Shown here: one piece after another, positions 1-8,389 of the stretch
How positions within the stretch are numbered: the first letter of the stretch is position 1
How the letters are laid out: each line of letters opens with the position of its first letter
Assembly: GCF_003027925.1 (NCBI RefSeq)
Contig: NZ_PYPS01000005.1
Coordinates: forward strand, 1-64,000
Length of the DNA stretch: 64,000 nucleotides
DNA from: Micromonospora sp. RP3T
Lineage (GTDB): Bacteria; Actinomycetota; Actinomycetes; Mycobacteriales; Micromonosporaceae
Direction of reading: 5' to 3'
Notes under the pieces: model-generated
The model's input: only the letters and a program-made list of their open reading frames with translations
Told to the model about the DNA's origin: nothing
The model's database searches: none
Program-made: the position numbers and the translations under genes

Positions 1-114
1 TGGTTCCGCCGCCTACGCATCCGCTGGGAAATCCGCGACGACATCCACGAAGCCTTCCTCAGCCTCGCCTGCTCCCTCATCTGCTGGCGCCAACTCCAAC
101 GCCCCCAGAGTTAG
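1..114 (+). CDS. IS5-like transposase, C-terminal fragment
   Basis: Frame 1 is open from the window edge to TAG at 112-114 and encodes about 37 residues. The sequence contains RRLRIRWEIRDDIHEAFL and then SLACSLICWRQL. I recognise this as the C-terminal tail of DDE transposases of IS5-family elements in actinomycetes, with the last conserved Glu/Arg helix. The rest of the element lies outside the window. The six bases after the stop (GAGTTC) are probably the end of the insertion sequence, because a truncated copy of a local intergenic repeat starts at 121. The family call is by sequence recall; the subgroup is uncertain. Confidence 0.7.
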   Translation, partial: WFRRLRIRWEIRDDIHEAFLSLACSLICWRQLQRPQS

Positions 115-120
115 GAGTTC

Positions 121-156
121 TTAACGCATTCGGTATAGGAAGGGCCCCCGCTTAAC
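121..156 (-). repeat. Truncated copy of the GGGGCCC intergenic element (copy A)
   Basis: Reads TTAACGC, then CGGTATAGGAAGGGCCCC, then GCTTAAC. This matches one half and the centre of the ~53-bp element found intact at 15929, 19317, 37497, 46606 and 53476. The second GGGGCCC half is missing on the side touching the insertion sequence. Transcripts of the upstream transposase would run into it. Confidence 0.75.
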
Positions 157-257
157 CAACGCCCCGGCGGGTGGACTGCCCGCCACCCGCTCGGCCGGGG
201 GTGGCGGCGTCGGCTACCGTGACAGCGCCTGTTCCGCGTACGACCGCCGGAGGACCC

Positions 258-950
258 GTGCCCCTGCTCTACACCATCGGCAAGCTCACCGTGGCGCCCA
301 CGCTCCGGTTGGCCTTCCGTCCGCACGTGGAGGGGTTGGAGCACATCCCGGCGACCGGCGGTGCGATCTTCGCGGGCAACCACCTCTCCGTCGCCGACGA
401 GCTGCTGCTCGGCACCGTGGTGCCCCGTCACCTGGCCTTCTGGGCCAAGTCGGAGTACTTCAACGGCACCGGGGTGAAGGGCGGCTTCTCCAAGTTCGTG
501 CTCACCGGGCTGGGCGCGATCCCGGTCGAGCGGGCCGGCGGTCGGGCGGCGCTGTCCGCGTTCGACGCGGCCATCCCGGTGCTCCAGGCCGGTGACCTGG
601 TCGCGGTGTATCCGGAGGGCACCCGCTCGCCGGACGGGCGCCTCTACCGCGGGCGCACCGGTGCGGCCCGGCTGGCGGTGGCCGCCGGCGTGCCGATCAT
701 CCCGGTCGGCGTCACCGGCACCGACAAGGCCCAGCCGATCGGGACGCGGGTGCCCCGCCCCGGTCGCGCCAAGATCACCATCAAGTTCGGCAAGCCGCTG
801 GACTTCACCGGCCGGCCCGACGACCGGACGTCGCTGCGGACCATGACCGACGAGCTGATGACCGAGATCCAGAAGCTCACCGGCCAGGAGTACGTCCCGC
901 GCTACGCGCCGAAGCGCGCCGAGCAGACGCCGGGCGAGTCGCCCGCCTGA
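258..950 (+). CDS. 1-acyl-sn-glycerol-3-phosphate acyltransferase (PlsC family)
   Basis: Probable membrane-associated acyltransferase that transfers an acyl group to lysophosphatidate or a related lysolipid in phospholipid synthesis. At 230 aa it has the usual family length. The catalytic HX4D motif is NHLSVAD (H42, D47), the phosphate-binding motif is EGTRS (120-124), and VPIIPVG follows, all in family order. GTG at 258 is chosen because GGAGG lies 5 bases upstream and conserved sequence begins at once; a longer reading from 171 adds a low-complexity leader. It ends 13 bp from the convergent gene, with a hairpin spanning both stop codons. Substrate specificity cannot be read from sequence. 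Confidence 0.85.
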   Translation: MPLLYTIGKLTVAPTLRLAFRPHVEGLEHIPATGGAIFAGNHLSVADELLLGTVVPRHLAFWAKSEYFNGTGVKGGFSKFVLTGLGAIPVERAGGRAALSAFDAAIPVLQAGDLVAVYPEGTRSPDGRLYRGRTGAARLAVAAGVPIIPVGVTGTDKAQPIGTRVPRPGRAKITIKFGKPLDFTGRPDDRTSLRTMTDELMTEIQKLTGQEYVPRYAPKRAEQTPGESPA

Positions 951-967
951 CCCGGCCTCCGGGTCAG
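947..967. terminator. Hairpin spanning both convergent stop codons
   Basis: CTGACCCGG and CCGGGTCAG form a perfect 9-bp stem with a 3-base loop. The TGA of plsC (948-950) and the TGA of the opposing gene (964-966, minus) sit symmetrically inside the two arms. There is no T-tract, so terminator function is inferred from position. Confidence 0.5.
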
Positions 968-2793
968 GACTTCTTCGGGAGCACCACCTGCTCCCGAAGC
1001 TCGTTGAGCAGCCGGCCGCTGTCGTCCACCGACAGCCTGGTGAACACGCCAGTGGTCAGGCTGCCGTAGTCGACCGACGTGCACACCACCACCGCGTCGC
1101 CGTCCGTCCGACCGACCGCGCAGCGCTCGTACCGGCCCCGCACACCGGTGTCCACGCTGACCGAGGCCTGCAGGGCGTAGTCGCCGGCCAGGCGCTTCAG
1201 CTCGGCCTCGGCGTCGGACTCCGGGGTCAACCGGAAGCCGGTGCTGCCGAAGAGGGTCACCCGCTTGCCGTCGTCGGTGGCGTAGATGCCGGCGAACGTG
1301 TCCTCGGCGAGCAGGTCCGCCTGGCGTACCTGGCTCTTCAACTCCTCGGCGGCGGCCCGGCTGCGCTCGTCCTGACGCAACTGCATCGAGTCGAGCTGGT
1401 CCGGGAGGCTGGCGCTGGCCGGATACTGGCTGGACAGCGGCTGGACCCACCACAGCGGGACGCCGCAGCAGCAGGCCACGGAGAGCAGCAGCACCCAGGG
1501 CCAGCGGCGCCGCCTGCGTCGCGGCGCGTACCCCTTGGGCGCCTGCCACCCGGGCGGCGGCGCGACCGGCGGCGGAGTCCCGCCCCGGCGCTGCTTCGGC
1601 GGCCGGGCCTGCTTCGGCGCCCGGGGGGCGACCACCGGGGCCGGCGGCGGGGTGTACGCCGGCGGTGACACCGGGCGGGCGGCGGGTGACGCCGGGTACG
1701 GCGGCGTGTGCGCGGGTGGCGAGACCGGCCGGGCTGCCGGCGGCCCCGGGTACGGCGGGGCGGGCGCCGGCGGTGACACCGGCGGCGGCGCGGGGTGCGG
1801 CGCCGGGTGCGCCGGCCAGGGCGCGGTGTACGGCATGGTCGCCGGTGGCGCCGGCAGGGCCGGCAGATCGGCCGAGTGGAGGTCCCAGCCGGTGGTGTCC
1901 ACGCCCGCCCACGGATCGACAGGGGTGGCGTGCTCGGGGGAGGCGACCGGCGGTACCGGGGTGGGCTCCGCCGACTCGCCCCAGCCGCGCCGGCGCGGCG
2001 GCGGGGGCGGAACCGCGGCGGAGCCGCTCCAGCGCGGCGCGGGCGGCTCGACGCGGGTCGGCGGTGGCCCGTTCTCGACCCGGGTGGCGTTCGGGCCGGT
2101 CTCCATGCGGGCGGCGTCCAGCCCGTTCTCGACCCGGGTCGCGTTCGGCCCGGTCTCGATGCGGGTGGCGTTCGGCCCGGTCTCGATGCGGGTGGCGTTC
2201 GGCCCGGTCTCCATGCGGACGGCGTCCGGCGCACTCTCGACCCGGGTGGGATGCCGCCCGTTCTCGACCCGGGTGGGGGGCGGTGGGGTGGCGCGGCCGG
2301 GCACGGCCGCGGAGCCGCGGGCACGGCCGGCCGGTACGGCCGGCACGGCCGGGGTGGCGTCGGCGCTGGTGTCGGTGGTCGGCTGCGCGTCGCGTTCCGC
2401 CTCGGTCCCGACGGCGCTGGTTCCGACGGCGTCGTTGTCGGCCGAGGCGTCCGAGGTTGCCGAGGCGCTCGATGCCTCCGACGGCGTCGAGGCGTCCGAC
2501 GGGTCGAGGACCTGCGGGGTGGCTCCCGCGGTGACCGGCTCCCCGGCCTCGTCGGTGAGGGCCTCGTCGGATGCCGCCACCCGCGGCACCCCGGTCTCCG
2601 GCACCCGGGTCTCCGACGCGTCGGTCTCCGGCACCCGGGTCTCCGACGCGTCGGTCTCCGGCGCGTCGGGTGGGGACGGCGGGTTGGTGGCCTCGGCGCC
2701 GGCCGGCGTCGGTACGGCGGTCGGCGGCTCGGTGACGGCTGGCCCGTCGGCCCCGTCGGCCGGCCGGCCCGCCTCCGGCTGCGGCTGCGACAT
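964..2793 (-). CDS. Proline/threonine-rich single-pass membrane protein
   Basis: Protein of 609 aa with no family I recognise. The first ~430 residues are low-complexity: Thr/Glu/Ser-rich, then a 9-residue tandem repeat of the type ETGPNATRI (with ENG and METG variants), then long Pro/Ala stretches. A basic RRRRRR segment precedes one transmembrane helix (about 431-450, WPWVLLLSVACCCGVPLWWV). A C-terminal domain of ~159 residues, probably extracytoplasmic, has two Cys that could pair. The start MSQPQPEAG is chosen because AGGAG lies 9 bases upstream; a longer reading to 2934 lacks such a site. It could be a wall-associated or sensory protein, but function is unknown. Confidence 0.75.
   Translation of the reverse strand: MSQPQPEAGRPADGADGPAVTEPPTAVPTPAGAEATNPPSPPDAPETDASETRVPETDASETRVPETGVPRVAASDEALTDEAGEPVTAGATPQVLDPSDASTPSEASSASATSDASADNDAVGTSAVGTEAERDAQPTTDTSADATPAVPAVPAGRARGSAAVPGRATPPPPTRVENGRHPTRVESAPDAVRMETGPNATRIETGPNATRIETGPNATRVENGLDAARMETGPNATRVENGPPPTRVEPPAPRWSGSAAVPPPPPRRRGWGESAEPTPVPPVASPEHATPVDPWAGVDTTGWDLHSADLPALPAPPATMPYTAPWPAHPAPHPAPPPVSPPAPAPPYPGPPAARPVSPPAHTPPYPASPAARPVSPPAYTPPPAPVVAPRAPKQARPPKQRRGGTPPPVAPPPGWQAPKGYAPRRRRRRWPWVLLLSVACCCGVPLWWVQPLSSQYPASASLPDQLDSMQLRQDERSRAAAEELKSQVRQADLLAEDTFAGIYATDDGKRVTLFGSTGFRLTPESDAEAELKRLAGDYALQASVSVDTGVRGRYERCAVGRTDGDAVVVCTSVDYGSLTTGVFTRLSVDDSGRLLNELREQVVLPKKS
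2070..2270. repeat. In-frame 27-bp tandem repeat inside the proline-rich membrane protein
   Basis: Units built on GGTCTCGATGCGGGTGGCG recur about every 27 bp, some identical and some diverged. In the minus frame they encode ETGPNATRI-type 9-residue units. The array is coding and preserves frame. Confidence 0.8.
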
Positions 2794-2988
2794 CGCGGCA
2801 ATCTCCTCTCGCGCCCGTTGCGAGGTTAGTACCGCCCCGCCACCCCCGACGAATCCCCGCCTCCGCCCACCAGCCCGATGATCAAGGAGTTCACGTCGGC
2901 CGGGTCCGGATTCGCGCGCCAACTCCTTGATCACGGGGAGGGGCCGGGGGAACGGTGCCGGTGGGGGAGGGCGGGGTGGGGGACCGCG

Positions 2989-2994
2989 TATCCT
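2989..2994 (+). promoter_or_regulatory. -10 box of a leaderless promoter
   Basis: TATCCT ends 8 bases before ATG 3003. Transcription would begin at or within two bases of the start codon, which favours this ATG over the upstream GTG at 2955. Confidence 0.5.
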
Positions 2995-3002
2995 TGGGCA
3001 TC

Positions 3003-4988
3003 ATGAGTGCCCCGTCGACGACGCCGCGCCCGGTCGCGGCCAATTCCGTGTGGCCCCGGCTGGAGCCGCTGCTGCCCCAGGTGACCAAGCCCATCCAGTA
3101 CGTCGGGGGCGAGTTGGGCGCGGTGGTGAAGGACTGGGACGCGGCGACCGTCCGCTGGGCGCTGATGTACCCGGACGCCTACGAGGTGGGGCTGCCCAAC
3201 CAGGGCGTGCAGATCCTCTACGAGGTGCTCAACGAGCTGCCCGACGTGCTCGCCGAGCGCACGTACGCGGTCTGGCCGGACCTGGAGGCGCTGATGCGCG
3301 CCCACGGCGTCCCGCAGTTCACCGTCGACGCGCACCGCGCGGTCCGTGACTTCGACGTGTTCGGCGTCTCGTTCTCCACCGAGCTGGGCTACACCAACCT
3401 GCTCACCGCGATCGACCTCGCCGGCATTCCGCTGCTCGCCGCCGACCGCACCGACGCCGACCCGGTGATCGTGGCCGGTGGGCACGCCGCGTTCAACCCG
3501 GAGCCGATCGCCGACTTCGTCGACGCCGCGGTGCTCGGCGACGGTGAGGAGGCGGTGCTGGAGATCACCGCCATCGTCCGGGAGTGGAAGGCCGAGGGCT
3601 CACCGGGTGGCCGGGACGAGCTGTTGCTGCGGCTGGCCCGCACCGAGAGCGTCTACGTGCCGCGCTTCTACGACGTCGACTACCTGCCCGACGGCCGGAT
3701 CCAGCGGGTCGTGCCGAACCGTCCGGACGTGCCGTTCCGGGTGCACAAGCGCACCACCATGGATCTGGACGCGTGGCCGTACCCGAAGAAGCCGCTGGTC
3801 CCGCTCGCCGAGACGGTCCACGAGCGGTACGCGGTGGAGATCTTCCGGGGCTGCACCCGGGGCTGCCGGTTCTGCCAGGCCGGGATGATCACCCGCCCGG
3901 TGCGGGAGCGTTCGATCACCACTGTCGGCCAGATGGTGCAGCAGGGGCTGGAGTTCTCCGGCTTCCACGAGGTGGGCCTGCTGTCGCTGTCGTCGGCCGA
4001 CCACTCCGAGATCGGTGACATGTGCTCCGGTCTGGCCGAGCAGTACGCCGGCACCAACGTCTCGCTGTCGCTGCCGTCGACCCGGGTGGACGCGTTCAAC
4101 ATCGACCTCGCCCAGGAGCTGTCCCGCAACGGGCGGCGGACCGGCCTGACCTTCGCCCCCGAGGGCGGGTCGGAGCGGATCCGCAAGGTGATCAACAAGA
4201 TGGTGTCGAAGGAAGACCTCATCCGCACCGTGGTCACCGCGTACACCAACGGCTGGCGGCAGGTGAAGCTCTACTTCATGTGCGGCCTGCCCACCGAGAC
4301 GGACGAGGACGTCCTGGAGATCGCCGACATGGCGCACGAGGTGATCCGGGCCGGCCGGGCGGCCACCGGGTCCAAGGACATCCGCTGCACGGTCTCCATC
4401 GGCGGGTTCGTACCGAAGCCGCACACCCCGTTCCAGTGGGCCTCGATGTCCACGCCCGAGGTCATCGACGGCCGGCTCAAGCTGCTCAAGCAGGCGATCA
4501 ACAGTGACCGTTCGCTGGGCCGGGCGATCGGTTTCCGCTACCACGACGGCGAGCCGTCGCTGATCGAGGGCCTGCTGTCCCGGGGCGACCGCCGGGTCGG
4601 CGCGGTGATCCGCAGGGTCTGGGAGAACGGCGGCCGGTTCGACGGCTGGAGCGAGCACTTCTCGTACCAGCGCTGGGTGGACGCGGCGGCCGAGACGCTG
4701 CCGGCGTTCGGGGTGGACCTCGACTGGTACACCACCCGGGAGCGCGAGGAGTTGGAGGTCCTGCCCTGGGACCACCTCGACTCCGGCCTGGACAAGGACT
4801 GGCTCTGGCAGGACTGGCAGGACTCGCTGTCCGAGTACGAGCAGGACGACTGCCGCTGGACGCCCTGCTTCGACTGCGGCGTGTGCCCGTCCATGGACAC
4901 CGAGATCCAGATCGGCCCGACCGGGCGCAAGCTGCTGCCGCTGACGCCGGTCGGCGGGATGCGGTTGCCCACGGCGGCCCAGGGCTGA
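3003..4988 (+). CDS. B12-binding domain radical SAM protein (TIGR03960 type)
   Basis: Predicted iron-sulfur enzyme of 661 aa. An N-terminal cobalamin-binding-like domain is followed by a radical SAM core with the cluster motif CTRGCRFC (C284, C288, C291), which should hold a 4Fe-4S cluster and S-adenosylmethionine. A Cys-rich C-terminus (CFDCGVCP) is typical of the family. In many actinobacteria its partner is the DUF2344 protein, often in the same or an adjacent reading frame. Here that partner is displaced to 8.4 kb by a type VII cassette. The substrate is unknown; the pair's position beside rne, rplU, rpmA and obg suggests an RNA or ribosome-linked role, but that is inference. A strong hairpin follows. 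Confidence 0.85.
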   Translation: MSAPSTTPRPVAANSVWPRLEPLLPQVTKPIQYVGGELGAVVKDWDAATVRWALMYPDAYEVGLPNQGVQILYEVLNELPDVLAERTYAVWPDLEALMRAHGVPQFTVDAHRAVRDFDVFGVSFSTELGYTNLLTAIDLAGIPLLAADRTDADPVIVAGGHAAFNPEPIADFVDAAVLGDGEEAVLEITAIVREWKAEGSPGGRDELLLRLARTESVYVPRFYDVDYLPDGRIQRVVPNRPDVPFRVHKRTTMDLDAWPYPKKPLVPLAETVHERYAVEIFRGCTRGCRFCQAGMITRPVRERSITTVGQMVQQGLEFSGFHEVGLLSLSSADHSEIGDMCSGLAEQYAGTNVSLSLPSTRVDAFNIDLAQELSRNGRRTGLTFAPEGGSERIRKVINKMVSKEDLIRTVVTAYTNGWRQVKLYFMCGLPTETDEDVLEIADMAHEVIRAGRAATGSKDIRCTVSIGGFVPKPHTPFQWASMSTPEVIDGRLKLLKQAINSDRSLGRAIGFRYHDGEPSLIEGLLSRGDRRVGAVIRRVWENGGRFDGWSEHFSYQRWVDAAAETLPAFGVDLDWYTTREREELEVLPWDHLDSGLDKDWLWQDWQDSLSEYEQDDCRWTPCFDCGVCPSMDTEIQIGPTGRKLLPLTPVGGMRLPTAAQG

Positions 4989-5003
4989 GCCGCACCGACG
5001 TGT

Positions 5004-5041
5004 GACGGAGCGCGGGAACCCCTCGGGGCCCGCGCTCCGTC
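5004..5041 (+). terminator. Intrinsic-type terminator after the radical SAM gene
   Basis: GACGGAGCGCGGG pairs perfectly with CCCGCGCTCCGTC (13 bp) around a 12-base loop. It lies 15 bp after the stop codon and has no clear U-tract, as is common in high-GC actinobacteria. Confidence 0.75.
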
Positions 5042-5154
5042 GTGTCACGTGTCGACCGTCGGGTGGTCGGGGCGGGGCTGCCCCGGCTGGTCCTCCTCGA
5101 TACGCTGCGTCCGTAGTGGACCGGCCCGGGCCGGTAGCGGGGGAGGACAGCAGC

Positions 5155-5592
5155 ATGGGCATCACGCCGCCGGACACCGGCGACCTGCACGTCAGCGTCG
5201 AGGACCTGGACGCCGCCGCCGACTACGTCGAGCGCCTCAAGCAGTACGTCGACGACACCATCGGCTACGAGATGGAACGCATCAAGGAGCGGATGAAGGG
5301 CGACAGCAACAACGCCCAGGCGGTGCCCAACGGCACGCCGTTCGGCGCGTACGAGGACGCGCGGATGCAGTGGGCGGCGCTGACCCGGTCGACGGCCAAC
5401 ATGGAGGCCCATCTCAAGGCCATCTCCAGCAAGCTGGCCGGGCTGAAGAAGGGCACCGAGGACATCGCGAAGGCGTTCCGCGACGCCGAGGCCCGCAACG
5501 CCGCCAACGGCAAGCAGATCGAGCGGCTGCTGGAGTCCGCGGCGCCGCCGCCCGAGGCGGGGCAGCAGCCCACGTACCCGTACCCGGCCTGA
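5155..5592 (+). CDS. WXG100-like type VII secretion protein
   Basis: Protein of 145 aa that looks almost entirely helical. The first ~110 residues are charged heptad-like helices (DLDAAADYVERLKQYVDDTIGYEMERIKERM) with an aromatic/glycine turn near GTPFGAYEDARMQW. A Pro/Gln-rich tail ends in TYPYPA. The size, helical hairpin shape and neighbours (a WXG protein and a mycosin) suggest an ESX substrate or partner, though no strict WXG motif is seen. The start has GGGAGG 8 bases upstream, and a TACGCT -10 box at 5101-5106 implies a ~40-nt leader. It is the first gene of a three-gene unit. Confidence 0.6.
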   Translation: MGITPPDTGDLHVSVEDLDAAADYVERLKQYVDDTIGYEMERIKERMKGDSNNAQAVPNGTPFGAYEDARMQWAALTRSTANMEAHLKAISSKLAGLKKGTEDIAKAFRDAEARNAANGKQIERLLESAAPPPEAGQQPTYPYPA

Positions 5593-5605
5593 GGGAGAGG
5601 CGAGC

Positions 5606-7036
5606 ATGGCTGGAGGCACCTGGGAGCGCTGCGTCCGGGAGGTGACGCTCGCCGCGGATCCGGAGACGGTCGGGTCGGTCGGCGTCGGCTGGAACAACCT
5701 CTCCGCCGGGCTCGGCCACCTGCGCGACGCGCTTGTCGGGCGCTCGTTCGTCGGCCCGATCGCGTCCGGTCAGGAACGCCCGCACAGCGGCGGTCTCCCC
5801 GGGCTGCTGGCCGGCTGGACGGGCAGCGGCGGTGACGCGTACCGCGAGCACCTGGGCGGCATCGGCAAGGACATCGAGGAGCTGATCACCCACGCCAGCG
5901 ACGTCAGCGGCGCGCTGTCGCGGATCGAGGGCGACATCCGCACGGCGGTGGCCAGCATCCCGATCCCGCTGATGGACGACTTCGGCTGGAACGAGTGGAG
6001 CCTGCCCGGCGGCACCGAGCTCGACGACGCCCGCGACGGCGAGAGCCAGTCCGGCTTCCTGGCCTCGCTGCGCAGTGACTACCAGCAGAACCAGTCGCTC
6101 TACGCCGACGGCGCGTTCCGCGACAAGGCCGACGACCTCGAGGCGACGATGAGGGTCGACGGCAACGCCGACGACCAGAAGCGTGGCGGCTGGTGGGACA
6201 CCAAGTCGCACCTGGACAACTGGTACCGGGACAACCAGGAGGCGGCCAACCGGGCGATGTCGCCGCTGCCGGCCGCGGTGGAGACCGAACGCCCGAAGCT
6301 GGTCGTGCCCCAGCCCTCGGCCAACGACGCGCGTGACGGCTACACGCCCGACAACCGCGTCCCGCCGTCCGGTGTGCCCGACACCGGGTTGCCCGGCGGT
6401 GGCGGTGGCGGGGGCGGCAAGGCGCCCTCGCTGGGCAGCGCCGGCATCGGCGGTGGCGGCGGTGGCTCGTACGGTGGCGGTTCGTTCTCACCGCCGCCCA
6501 CCACGGGCGGCGTCGATCTCGGCGGCGGCCAGAGCGGCGGCGGGTCGTACGTCCCGTCGGTCACCGGTGGCGGCTACCCGGGCTCGGGTGACCACGACTA
6601 CGGCACCGGCCTGGCCGGCGCGGGCGGGCCGGGGACGATCACGACCGGCGGTCCGGGCAGTGCGTTCGGCGGTGGCGGCGGTGGCCTGGGCACCGCCGGC
6701 GGTGGTGGTGGGTTCGGCGGCGGCGGCGCCGGGCTGGGCGCCGGTGGTGGTCTCGGCGGCGGTGGTCTCGGCGCGGCCGGCGGACCAGGCGTGGGTGCGC
6801 TGCCCGGCCTGGTCGGTGGCGGCAACGGCAGGATCCCGCCGCTGACCAGCGCCGCCAGCGCGCTCCGCAACGCGACCGGCGCGGGTGGCGGTGGGGGCAT
6901 GATGGGCGGCGGGATGATGGGCGGGCCCGGCGGCGCCGGGCACGGCGGGGGCGGTGCCGAGCACTCGTCGTGGTTGACTGAGGACGACGATCCGTGGGGT
7001 GCCGGTGACAGTGCGTCCCCGGGCGTTCTGCGATGA
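5606..7036 (+). CDS. WXG/PPE-like protein with long Gly-rich tail (type VII secretion)
   Basis: Protein of 476 aa. The first ~230 residues are helical with a WTG motif (W71-G73, LLAGWTGSGGDAYREHL), the WXG turn expected in ESX-type helical hairpins. From about residue 255 the sequence becomes Gly/Ser/Pro-rich, with long runs of GGG, reminiscent of secreted PPE/EspI-like proteins. The C-terminus (SSWLTEDDDPWG) is conserved-looking and acidic. GAGAGGCGAGC before the ATG is an adequate ribosome site. The gene starts 13 bp after the upstream gene and ends 10 bp before the mycosin, so the three are probably co-transcribed. A role as ESX substrate is inferred. Confidence 0.65.
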   Translation: MAGGTWERCVREVTLAADPETVGSVGVGWNNLSAGLGHLRDALVGRSFVGPIASGQERPHSGGLPGLLAGWTGSGGDAYREHLGGIGKDIEELITHASDVSGALSRIEGDIRTAVASIPIPLMDDFGWNEWSLPGGTELDDARDGESQSGFLASLRSDYQQNQSLYADGAFRDKADDLEATMRVDGNADDQKRGGWWDTKSHLDNWYRDNQEAANRAMSPLPAAVETERPKLVVPQPSANDARDGYTPDNRVPPSGVPDTGLPGGGGGGGGKAPSLGSAGIGGGGGGSYGGGSFSPPPTTGGVDLGGGQSGGGSYVPSVTGGGYPGSGDHDYGTGLAGAGGPGTITTGGPGSAFGGGGGGLGTAGGGGGFGGGGAGLGAGGGLGGGGLGAAGGPGVGALPGLVGGGNGRIPPLTSAASALRNATGAGGGGGMMGGGMMGGPGGAGHGGGGAEHSSWLTEDDDPWGAGDSASPGVLR

Positions 7037-7046
7037 GGGCGGACGG

Positions 7047-8288
7047 ATGAGGGTGCACGTCGCCGCGCTCCGGCCGGTGGCGGCGGGACTGCTGGCCGGC
7101 CTGATGGTGCTGGGCGCGGCCCAGCCGGTGCCGGCCGCGCCGCGCCGGGCCGAGCAGTGGTATCTGGACGAACTGCGCATCGACCAGGCACGTCGGATCT
7201 CCACCGGACGCGGGGTGGTGGTCGGCGTGGTGGACACCGGCGTCGACGCCACCCATCCTGCGCTGCGCGGGCGCGTGCTGCCCGGCGACCGCAGCTACGG
7301 CGCCCGGGGCGACGGCCGGGAGGACCCGGACGGTCACGGCACGCACATGGCCGGCATCATCTCGGCGGCGAACGTCGGCGACGGCGTGGACGGCATCGCG
7401 CCGGACGCCCGGATCCTGCCCATCAAGCAGGAGCCCGGCCCCGGAACCGTGCCCGACGGCGCGTCCGCCCTGGGCATCCGGATGGCGGTCGACGGTGGCG
7501 CGACGGTGCTCAACCTCTCCTTCGGCCGGGCCGGCGCGCCCGACCCGGACGAGGAGGAGGCGATCCGGTACGCGCTGGCGCGCGACGTCGTCGTGGTCGC
7601 CGCCGGCGGCAACCGCAAGGCGGGCGACGTGGACATCGCCTCGCCGGCCCGGATCCCCGGCGTGATCGCGGTGACCGGCACCACCCGGGGCGGCGGCTTC
7701 TGGTCCGGCTCCGCCCAGGGCCCGGAGGCGGTCGTCGCCGCGCCGGCGGACGGGATCTACAACGCCGGCCGCGACCACGGCTACGGCTGGGGTGACGGCA
7801 CCTCCGACTCCAGCGCCATCGTCTCCGGCGTCGCGGCGTTGATCCGTTCGAAGTACCCGCAGCTCTCCGCGCCCGACGTGATCAACCGGATCATCCGCAC
7901 CGCCCGGGACGCCGGCCCGTCGGGCCGGGACCCGCAGTTCGGCTTCGGCCGGATCGACCCGGTGGCGGCGCTCACCGCGGACGTGCCGTCGGTCTCGGCG
8001 AACCCGCTGCTCGACCCGGCCGCGCCGAGCGCTGCCGCGCCGCGGGCGGCCGAGGACGACGACTTCGACGTGACGAGGTACGGCGACCGCGGTGGCCCCA
8101 CCGACCAGCAGGTGCTGGTGATCGGCATCGGCATCGCGGTGGCCCTGGTGGTGCTGCTGGCGCTCGTGGTGTTCCTGATCTGGAACCGGCGCCGGCACCG
8201 ACGTGAGCTGGCCCGGGTGGCGCACCTCCCGGACGACGCGCTCGACCGGCTGGGCGGCCCCACCGCGGCCGGCGACCGCCGCCCCTGA
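7047..8288 (+). CDS. Type VII secretion-associated serine protease, mycosin-like (S8)
   Basis: Membrane-anchored subtilisin-like protease of 413 aa. A signal peptide covers about residues 1-31 (AAQPVPAAP). The triad appears as Asp63 (VVDTGVD), His97 (DGHGTHMAGI) and Ser253 (GTSDSSAIVSG). The catalytic-serine motif usually reads GTSFAAP, so the D-S-S sequence is atypical. A transmembrane helix (about 355-378) and a short basic cytoplasmic tail complete mycosin architecture. In ESX loci such proteases act outside the membrane and stabilise or process the system. No EccB, EccC, EccD or EccE gene is in the window, so this cassette must use a translocon encoded elsewhere. The start is set by GAGGGCGGA just upstream. 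Confidence 0.85.
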   Translation: MRVHVAALRPVAAGLLAGLMVLGAAQPVPAAPRRAEQWYLDELRIDQARRISTGRGVVVGVVDTGVDATHPALRGRVLPGDRSYGARGDGREDPDGHGTHMAGIISAANVGDGVDGIAPDARILPIKQEPGPGTVPDGASALGIRMAVDGGATVLNLSFGRAGAPDPDEEEAIRYALARDVVVVAAGGNRKAGDVDIASPARIPGVIAVTGTTRGGGFWSGSAQGPEAVVAAPADGIYNAGRDHGYGWGDGTSDSSAIVSGVAALIRSKYPQLSAPDVINRIIRTARDAGPSGRDPQFGFGRIDPVAALTADVPSVSANPLLDPAAPSAAAPRAAEDDDFDVTRYGDRGGPTDQQVLVIGIGIAVALVVLLALVVFLIWNRRRHRRELARVAHLPDDALDRLGGPTAAGDRRP

Positions 8289-8292
8289 CCCA

Positions 8293-8317
8293 CCCCACCG
8301 CGGAGAGAGTGGTGGGG
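8293..8317 (+). terminator. Weak hairpin after the mycosin gene
   Basis: CCCCACC pairs with GGTGGGG around an 11-base loop shortly after the stop codon. The stem is short and there is no T-tract. Confidence 0.4.
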
Positions 8318-8389
8318 GCGGGTGTGGGAGGCGGTGCGGGCTGCGCCAGGATGGGACGGACACGCGCAGGCACAGCCGAGGAGTTCACG

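Noticed and set aside
2070-2270. Regular ~27-bp repeats considered as a CRISPR array
   Set aside because: No unique spacers; the units are contiguous and encode an in-frame 9-residue protein repeat.
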